From: Psilocybe azurescens
Lineage: Eukaryota > Basidiomycota > Agaricomycetes > Agaricales > Agrocybaceae
Assembly: GCA_023853785.1 (NCBI GenBank)
Contig: JAJIRX010000191.1
Span: 1 to 30,400, forward strand
DNA: 30,400 nucleotides
Reading direction: 5' to 3'
The notes under the pieces are model-generated. The model made no database searches and was not told where the DNA came from. It saw nothing but the letters and a program-made list of their open reading frames with translations. Shown here piece after piece: positions 23,626-30,400 of the stretch (its first letter is position 1; every line of letters starts with the position of its first letter). A program made the translations under genes and the position numbers.

Positions 23626-23685
23626 GGTGAAGGAGATGAGGAGAAAGGAATAAAGGAAGGGAGGGCGATAAAGAATCCATTATCA

Positions 23686-23749
23686 CTTTGTCCAATATAG
23701 CAAGACAATGCTACAGACTCGACATTGTCAAGGACAATAAGCCTATTGT
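23686..23749. promoter_or_regulatory. Cluster of HMG-box-type sites upstream of STE6
   Basis: Five cores of the kind bound by HMG-box factors (ACAAAG or ACAAT, either strand) fall in 64 bases, 60-125 bases before the STE6 ATG: CTTTGT 23686, ACAATG 23705, CATTGT 23723, ACAATA 23734, TATTGT 23744. The last two form a perfect 6-base inverted repeat with a 4-base spacer. Pheromone-response factors of basidiomycetes (for example Prf1) are HMG-box proteins. Function here is inferred. Confidence 0.4.
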
Positions 23750-24837
23750 TCCTCGGGTGTGCAAATAAGTACAAGCAATTCACGGCATCCGCATATGGTA
23801 GCCGTGCCGACCCAATATACAAAAGCGTGGGAAAGGCACAGTATCTATGCCCTGAGCACCGGGATGGTCGCCGAAAAGGCTGAAGAGTGGGTTAGGGCAT
23901 GAATATATGCGCTTGACAAACGCACACCGAGTTCTTCTCTGTTATTCTCGGATACTTAGGCAAGCTAAGCCATTAATAAGTATTCAACAAGCAAATTGCT
24001 GCGATGTTGACCCGGAAAGTTGCTGGAAAGCGACTTCAACAATCAGTTACAAGCACAAAGGAGTGGGTATAATGCGCACCAGCTTCCGGCCAGTATCATA
24101 AGGCCCGCAACTTGGGAGAAGAAAGATTCTTGGACACATTGATTCCTCCGAGGTCGAGTTGTGACTCCATTTACGCGTCAAATGCAGGTTATTTGACATA
24201 TTGAAAGGAATGAATGGATAAAAGAGCTCATTCAAAAGGCGGGATAAGTATGTCCACGTAGTGCTGTGTGGCCAGAGAGTATGAGCTTGAATGACAGTGG
24301 AAGACAACCCACAATCTACAGTGAAAAGAAAGAGCCCCAGCCCAACAGTATGTTACTATGACGTATTTACCTCCCAAATGGAACCAAAATAAAGCGCACC
24401 GCCACCGCATGGCAAATCAAACGACAATGGTGACAGAGTTACTTTTACATCAAAACTGTGTCACTGTCAATTTCTGGCACTGGGCAGTCCTGAGTCATCA
24501 ATGATTATGTCGTCACTTCGAATTTCGACTGCCATCTCTGACAATTTCCCAGATTGGGAAATTTACATCCTTCATCTTCATCCTAACATTGTAACAATGG
24601 CGTCAAAGTTCCATCGAGTACGGGCAGTTGACATGAAGACAAAGGCAAAGACGATACGTTAAACAAAGAACTCAGAATGAGAGCTCTGGGTAGCCCAAGC
24701 TGTATGGAAACATGTGTATGAGCACGGGCATGGGCGGGCAGGGGAAACATAACGAGAAAGAGATCGCCGGCTATGTTGGGGATCTCCCTGGATAATCCCT
24801 CCCCCAATCTAAAAGTCAATCCGTTCACCCAGACGTC

Positions 24838-24866
24838 AACACGAACACGAACACGAACACGAACAC
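24838..24866 (+). repeat. AACACG hexanucleotide microsatellite
   Basis: Four to five tandem units of AACACG in intergenic DNA. Confidence 0.75.
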
Positions 24867-25562
24867 CTCAACGAAAAGGAGCGCTGAGACATGCAGACGG
24901 GCAGAAGATCCAGGATTATGCGTTTAGGCTTGAGGTGTATGGCTATAAAGCGGGATGTGACGTGTTTCTTGAATTGATAAGTGATGAAATTGAAAGTCTG
25001 TCGATACTAATATTTCCATGCAAACGAGCGCCATCTTGCATCCCAAAGGTTAAATCACAGTGCGGTTGGACTCCGGGTAAAATGACATCCAGCGCATGCG
25101 TTGATCACGACGAGAGATCTGTCGTCGACGCTTGGAGAATTGCACCCATAGTAATAGTCGTGCTCAAAACCTTTTGCCGGGGCATCAATAGTTTTGTATT
25201 GCATTCAAGACTGAAATCGATCCGGCTCGTAATGAGCCTTACCTTACACCTCCCTCACCCCCCAAATGGACCACTAGATATACAAGTTCGCCGCTCTCGA
25301 CGTTTCGAGTCCTAGTAGATACAACATCGTGGAGTGGTGTACTTCTATACCCGCGTCTTAGCACTTCGTCTGCTTGTTGCATGATAATAAACAGAATCAA
25401 AAAAAGACTGAAGTTGAGGCTATGATAAAGTGTATCATCTATAAATAGCATCCAAGGTGGGAATATTATGAAACGCACCTCTATCTAACCGCTCATCCCC
25501 GATGCCACAGCCATAAGCCCATCTATCGCCAACGGCTCGACGGCTCATGACATCGGTGACCG

Positions 25563-25569
25563 TATATAA
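25563..25569 (+). promoter_or_regulatory. Candidate TATA box of the repeat-peptide gene
   Basis: TATATAA about 200 bases before the ATG at 25766. A second candidate, TATAAATA, lies near 25440. Position alone supports it. Confidence 0.25.
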
Positions 25570-25765
25570 TGCGAAGCAAAGGCGATTACAGGTCCTCCCA
25601 ACGCCTGGAGCATTCCCTTCCCTTCTACACACCACAGGCAAGTCATTCTATCGTATGTTGACTAGGATCCAAGATGCAGTGTTAACTTCTTTGGAACAGA
25701 GCTACTGCTACTGTTATTAGGCTGGTCCTATCAAACAACCAACTCAAAAGAAAGAAAGAAAAACA

Positions 25766-26951
25766 ATGCGTTTGTCACCGATTTTTGTGTTCTTGAGTGT
25801 CGTCCTCTCAAGCGCTGCAGTCAATGCCATGGTACGTAGCCGCACATCAGCTCCCATTAACTGTGCCATCACATTCTGACTTGGACCACCACCATCCCCA
25901 CCATCTGACCTCTGATAGGACGCTGCGGGAGAAGACCTACTAGACATCGAGGCGCGGGACTACTTCGACGCAGCCGCTGAAGAGTTCGTTGCCCGCTTCG
26001 GCGGAGACGAGGATGATCAGGGCTTGAGGCCCGCCGCGGCGGCAGCGGCGGAGGCGGAGTGGACGGACACTCGATTAACATCCACTGGCGAGAACCCGAG
26101 CCTGAACCCGCGCCATTCGTCCTCGACGATCAGGGGCTCGAGGCTCGCCGTGGCGGCAGCGGCGGAGGCGGAGGCGGACATGGCCACTCGATTAACATCC
26201 ATTGGCGAGAACCCCAGCCTGAGCCTGCGCCATTTGTCCTCGATGATCAAGGGCTTGAGGCTCGCCGCGGCGGCAGCGGCGGAGGCGGGCACGGACACTC
26301 GGTCAACATCCATTGGCGAGAACCCCAGCCTGAGCCGTTCCTCGATCATCAGGAGCTCGAGGCGCGTCGCGGCGGCAGCGGCGGAGGTGGACACGGCCAC
26401 TCGGTTAACATCCATTGGCGAGAACCCCAGCCTGAGCCTGCGCCGTTCCTCGATCATCAGGAGCTCGAGGCTCGCCGCGGCGGCGGCGGTGGGGGCGGAC
26501 ACGGACACTCGGTGAACATCCATTGGCGAGAACCCCAGCCTGAACCTGCGCCGTTCTTCCCCGATGATCAGGGGCTCGAGGCTCGCCGCGGCGGCAGTGG
26601 CGGAGGCGGAGGCGGACACGGACACTCGATCAACATCCATTGGCGAGAACCCGACGATCTCGAGGAAAGAGACTACGAGGACTGGCTGAACGAGCTTGGT
26701 GCCAGGTACTACGATGAGCTTGAAGAGCGATTCAGTGGTTTGGACGCCGGGTTGGATGATGTGGATGCGCGCGAGTTGGATGGTGATCTTGATGTGAGTA
26801 CTTTTTCTTTCTCTTCATTGTTTTGATTTTGATGTGCAAACTGCTTACTGGTGGTTGTAACTTGTTGCTCACATAGATCGAAGCCAGAGAGCCCGCCCGT
26901 CATTTCCGCTGCGGGACGGTGATCGTTCACCACCCTTCAGACTCTGATTGA
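25766..26951 (+). CDS. Secreted tandem-repeat protein, putative Kex2-processed peptide precursor, three exons
   Basis: No named family recognised. Exons 25766-25831, 25919-26793, 26877-26951; about 338 residues. Exon 1 encodes a clear signal peptide (MRLSPIFVFLSVVLSSAAVNA). After an acidic leader (DLLDIEARDYFDAAAEEF) come six tandem units of 30-39 residues. Each has a dibasic LEARR site, a glycine run, the core HGHS[VI]NIHWREP and, except in the last, a Pro/Glu-rich PQPEPAPF end; unit 1 is variant (GHSINIHW, PEPEP). An acidic C-terminal region (ERDYEDWLNELGARYYDELEERF) and a tail ending HFRCGTVIVHHPSDSD follow. Signal peptide plus repeats with dibasic sites is the layout of fungal Kex2-processed repeat proteins, so release of several similar Gly/His-rich peptides is likely. 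One base is missing at 26020-26022 in unit 1 (CAGGG where unit 3 has CAAGGG and others CAGGGG); unit alignment shows this directly. There is only one cysteine after the repeats and none within them. The peptide's role is unknown. Confidence 0.8.
26012..26652 (+). repeat. Six tandem coding repeats of 90-117 bases
   Basis: Units start at 26012, 26125, 26242, 26344, 26452 and 26563, with lengths 113 (one base short), 117, 102, 108, 111 and 90 (last, truncated after CGAGAACCC). Length differences come from the glycine run and from loss of AP or of one to two residues before the next unit. The stretch CATTGGCGAGAACC is nearly invariant. The closeness at nucleotide level points to recent duplication or gene-conversion-like homogenisation. 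Confidence 0.92.
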
Positions 26952-28139
26952 CTGTAGACACTCCACCTTGTCATTGTACCTCAAGAATCCAATGCGACAC
27001 TTGTTATATTCAATCCACGTTCTTGCATTCGCGTGATTATCAGACAAACACATGCACTTGTTTCCACGTTCGTGTTGTAGATCCTGATGAGCTCGTCTGT
27101 TGTCGCACGTTCGAGTCAGATTAAATATTCTTGGCAGTTTTTCAAGCGGCCTTGCTATGCAAGGATGGGCAGAGAGGAAAGAAAGTTGCATTAGGGCACA
27201 GGCCGCAATCCCAGTCTCCGATTTCTGATTGTTCTAACTTGTTCAGATAAAAAGAAGGTTGTAGCACCTGCATTAAATGCACTGCTATGGAAAGGACGAC
27301 AAAGGCTGGAATTAAATCACGGACCTGTGGAACAGCAGAACTAACGATGAGAGATAGACGACTCATTTCGCAACTCAGGCTATTACGTCTCCCAAACTTG
27401 GTGCACTCATTTTGTATACTTCAATTCCTCATTGGTGGATACTCGAACGACTTCGATGTTTCAAAATACTTATGAGCGGCGATGGGTTGAACCTGGATGC
27501 GAATTGAATAATTTTGAAGACTCGAAGTACGGAAAGAATGAGAGGCCGGACAATTCCGGAATATGTGATCGCCATGAATGCCGTCTTTTCATACCCAAGT
27601 CTTACAGTGGACAGAGGTCGTCGTTTATAATGAAAATAAAGATAACGACTCTTCCCTCTATCATGATATTTTAAAACAGCTAACATCCTCTGCTCTCACA
27701 TGAGAAACTTACTAAAAAGCAGATGGCACACAGTTGCAGACGTTATACAACTGTACGGCAATGTCCGTGCCCAGCAAATCATTTTTCCGTTCATTGAAGT
27801 TCACTCTCTCCTTCGATCTTGATTCAACAGACCTTGTCAGACCTTGTCCCTTTCCTTATCTCAGTCTTACAGCCATTTCATATGTGGCATCCTGATTCAG
27901 GTATGGAGTGTACCTTGTCACATGTATGCGACGATGAGCAGGACATACGGGCCCGCCAAGTCGACCGCATGGTTCTTCAATATTCGATCACGATGGTGAC
28001 AGTACTAAGAGCTGAGAGGAGCCGACCACATCGCTCTTATCTCCTCTCTCAAAAAGGATATGTTCAGATATTATAAGTACCCGTCACCGAGGAACTCTTT
28101 GGCCCCACTCCCTCTCTGCTTCTTGACCGATTCAGAACG
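26952..28139. other. Intergenic region, nothing convincing
   Basis: About 1.2 kb between the repeat-peptide gene and the nucleotidase gene. Several 60-85 codon frames overlap on both strands without domain or splice support. No RNA gene or repeat was seen. Confidence 0.4.
28069..28076 (+). promoter_or_regulatory. Candidate TATA box of the 5'-nucleotidase gene
   Basis: TATTATAA lies 64-71 bases before the ATG at 28140, a normal distance for a fungal core promoter with a short 5' UTR. Confidence 0.3.
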
Positions 28140-29998
28140 ATGAAGTTCACGGCAGGCGCTGCTCTCGCTCTCGGGGCTTTCTCTGACACACACCTCGCTG
28201 GTGCGGGAGCCCATTGTTGACCGACTAGTCTCCAGGAGATACCTTGATAAACGCGATTCTGGCTTCGCAAATGGTGGCAATCGTTTCAACGGAGGGAAGG
28301 GACCCAACGGAAAACCGAATAATAAAGCCAACTACGAACTCTCTTTTATCATATGAATGATGTCCACGCGTACGTTCTCCGACAGTATCTCTGTGTCCGC
28401 CAGTGATCTGACATGATCGCTTTACAGTCACCTTGATGAATTCCGTTCCAGTGGTTCTTCGTGTACTGATCCCACAAGAGGTGAAAGAATTGGAATGTAT
28501 TGTTGCTTCAAAAGTAATCATTATCGTCAGGATGCGTCGGAGGATACTCAAGAGTCAAGACCGTGATCGATAGCAAGAGGAAGACAAACAAGAACTCTCT
28601 CTTTCTAAACGCTGGTGATGAGTTCCAGGCGCGTAATGTGCAACTTCTATCTCTTTGTTAACTTACCCCTTCCTATCACCAGGGAACACTTTTCTATACT
28701 TTGTTCAAGGGAGAGAAGATAGCGCAGACTCTTAATCAGCTCGGATTCGACGCAATGACCTTGGGAACCACGAATTTGACGATGGAGACGACCTTCTTGC
28801 CGCGTTCTTGCGCAACCTTACATTCCCTGTCATCTCCAGCAACGTTCATTCAAAGAACCGCAAGCTTGCATCAGCTTTGACACCTTTCAAGATCTTCAGT
28901 AAACACAAGCTCGCGCTGCTCGCTGTTACCACAGAAACCACGGCCACTATCTCCAATCCCAGCAATCTCACCACGTTCGAGGACCCAGTCGCCGCCGCCA
29001 AGAGTACCGTCAAATTCATCAAAAAGTACTACCCTGACATCAATCGCATTGTTGCCTTGACCCATATCGGATACGAGAAGGATATCGAGCTCGCAAAGTC
29101 GACCAGGGACATCTCTTTGATCATTGGTGGTCACTCTCATACCTTGCTCGGAAATATGACCGGAGCGCAAGGCGCGTACCCCACCATCGCTACCAATCTT
29201 GATGGAGATGAGGTCTTTGTTGTCACGTCGTACCGATGGGGTGAATACCTGGGCTACATCGATGTTGAGTACGACCGAAGGGGCAAGATCGTCTCGTACG
29301 AGGGCGCTCCCATTCATCTGACCAGCACGCTGGAATCGCCCAAACTCAAGGCTCAAGTCAAAAAATGGTCGGCTTTTGCGGACTACGCCAATACAATTCT
29401 TGGCTTCACCCAGTCACCGCTCATCCAGACCACCTGCCAGCTCGAAGAATGCACTTTGGGTGACTTCACCGCTGACTCGATGGAGGATTACCGTCCGACC
29501 GCAGATGGTGCTATCATCAACGCTGGTGGCATCCGTGCAGAAATAGACGCCGGAAATATCACCCTCCAGCAAGCTCTTGAATGCTTCCCCTTCGGAAATA
29601 GCATCGCTGAGCTCAATTTCACAGGTGTCCAGCTCTGGGATATTTTGGAGGGCATTGTCTCGAAGAAGAACCTCTACCAACGCTGCGGTAACGAGCTTTG
29701 TGCAGGTCTCGAGGAGCATTCGATTCACCTACAATCCTTTCAACCCGTCGGAAGCCGACTTATCACGTTGACCATTAAAGGTCAGCCTGTCGACCTTGCC
29801 AAGACCTACAAGATTAGCACGCTCGATTACCTCGCCACTGGCGGTGACAACTTCTGGGCAGCACGTACAGATTTTGTCTCCCTTGACACTATGGACGAAG
29901 TGTGGGCCGACTATGTCAGAGCCGTCACGCCCATTTCTTACGAGCTCGATGGCCGGATTGCGACCACGGCTGACACTGTCCCTCAGAAGGGCATCTGA
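28140..29998 (+). CDS. Secreted 5'-nucleotidase / metallophosphoesterase (UshA-CD73 type), four exons
   Basis: Two-domain 5'-nucleotidase that hydrolyses extracellular nucleoside phosphates with two metal ions. Exons 28140-28369, 28428-28480, 28531-28628, 28683-29998; about 565 residues. The N-terminus (MKFTAGAALALGAF) looks like a signal peptide, followed by a basic propeptide (RRYLDKR, possible Kex2 site). Metal-site motifs are NDVHAH (about 73), LGNHEFD (about 153), LTHIGYEKD and GGHSHT (about 275). The C-terminal nucleotidase domain has NAGGIRAEIDAGNIT (about 407), FPFGNSIAELNFTG and YKISTLDYLATGGDNF (about 503). Intron 3 (28629-28682) starts with GC instead of GT. Three one-base errors are inferred: a gain at CCC 28210-28212, a loss at C28350 (restoring SFIHMNDVHAH) and a loss in GGG 28763-28765 (restoring LGNHEFD). 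Exon lengths fit phase only with them. No GPI-type tail is evident, so it is probably a free secreted enzyme. Confidence 0.88.
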
Positions 29999-30400
29999 TG
30001 TCCTTCTAAGTGCGCTATGTGTTTCATGTCCTGCGTTGCACTCCAGTCACTACCATCTTCTTTCATTAAGTAGTAGTATTTATTATTTCCCCAAGTTTAC
30101 TAATATGATAGTATAATTAATATCTATGTGAATCCACAGCTCAATGCCGGAACAATTCACCACGGTGATCTCGTAACAAATTCTCGTCTGTCTGCGTGTG
30201 CATGAGTATTGAAAACACCACAGCAATCAGACAGATACACAATAATCAAGCGTTAACAATAACCGCGCCTCCTAGCGTCTATCAGTGTCTATCGCCTAAT
30301 TCTTTCAACGACAACAAGTGTAAAGGCACTGTACCTCTTGCTGAATAGATAATAAGCGCAGAAAAGAATTGACCAACTTCAAGTATGAATAGCACAACAT
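29999..30400. other. 3' flank of the nucleotidase gene
   Basis: AT-rich after 30060, consistent with a 3' UTR and intergenic DNA. No gene start is visible before the window ends. Confidence 0.4.

Larger units (their letters stand above)
23750..25765. other. Divergent intergenic region between STE6 and the repeat-peptide gene
   Basis: About 2 kb separating two divergently transcribed genes. No gene is supported. A 180-codon + frame at 24773-25315 runs through a microsatellite and reads like chance. Further HMG-type words occur: ACAAAGGAG at 24055, ACAATGG at 24424 and ACAAAGGCA at 24640. Confidence 0.4.

Noticed and set aside
24773..25315. 180-codon + strand open frame between STE6 and the repeat-peptide gene
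   Set aside because: It runs through the AACACG microsatellite, has no domain, and its translation is not family-like.
26024..26515. Ala/Glu-rich + strand frame (163 codons) through the first repeats
   Set aside because: It is the continuation of exon 2 after the missing base at 26020. Unit alignment shows the Gly/His frame is the real one.
26017..26640. Long - strand open frame (207 codons) of Ala/Ser-rich repeats
   Set aside because: It is the mirror of the GC-rich coding repeats on the + strand, which have a signal peptide, introns and a stop; the - strand frame has none of these.

Overview
The window is genomic DNA from a mushroom-type basidiomycete (Agaricomycetes). The evidence is short, dense GT-AG introns (mostly 50-130 bases), genes on both strands with separate promoters, a DUF6534-type seven-helix membrane protein, a shugoshin of basidiomycete layout and an a-factor-type pheromone exporter (Ste6). 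Nothing bacterial, organellar or viral is visible.

Layout: (1) 381-2881, + strand, 15-exon cyclase-family (kynurenine formamidase-like) gene. (2) 3247-5380, + strand, shugoshin, six exons. (3) 6287-8777, - strand, two-exon gene for a conserved-looking but unrecognised, mostly disordered protein. (4) 9.5-12.1 kb, poorly resolved; a - strand gene of unknown function has well-formed 3' exons at 10412-10909. (5) 13490-14223, - strand, NPC2/ML-domain sterol/phospholipid transfer protein, five exons, fully intact. (6) 14.2-16.9 kb, AT-rich, no convincing gene. (7) 16943-18479, + strand, DUF6534-type membrane protein. (8) 19015-23625, - strand, STE6 full-length ABC exporter, five exons. (9) 25766-26951, + strand, secreted repeat protein with six tandem units, each carrying a dibasic LEARR site, which looks like a Kex2-processed peptide precursor. 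(10) 28140-29998, + strand, secreted 5'-nucleotidase/metallophosphatase.

Two things stand out. First, the repeat protein is a good candidate for an undescribed Kex2-processed repeat peptide family (Gly-rich, with the core HGHSxNIHW). It is divergently transcribed from STE6 across a 2.1-kb intergenic region that holds a cluster of HMG-box-type sites next to STE6. No functional link is shown.

Second, almost every recognisable multi-exon gene (seven of those annotated; NPC2 is the exception) is interrupted by single-base gains or losses, mostly in short homopolymers, while splice sites, motifs and termini remain perfect. I count about 18 such positions. The simplest reading is uncorrected homopolymer error in the assembly rather than pseudogenes. 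Gene models below are given across these breaks and say where they are.
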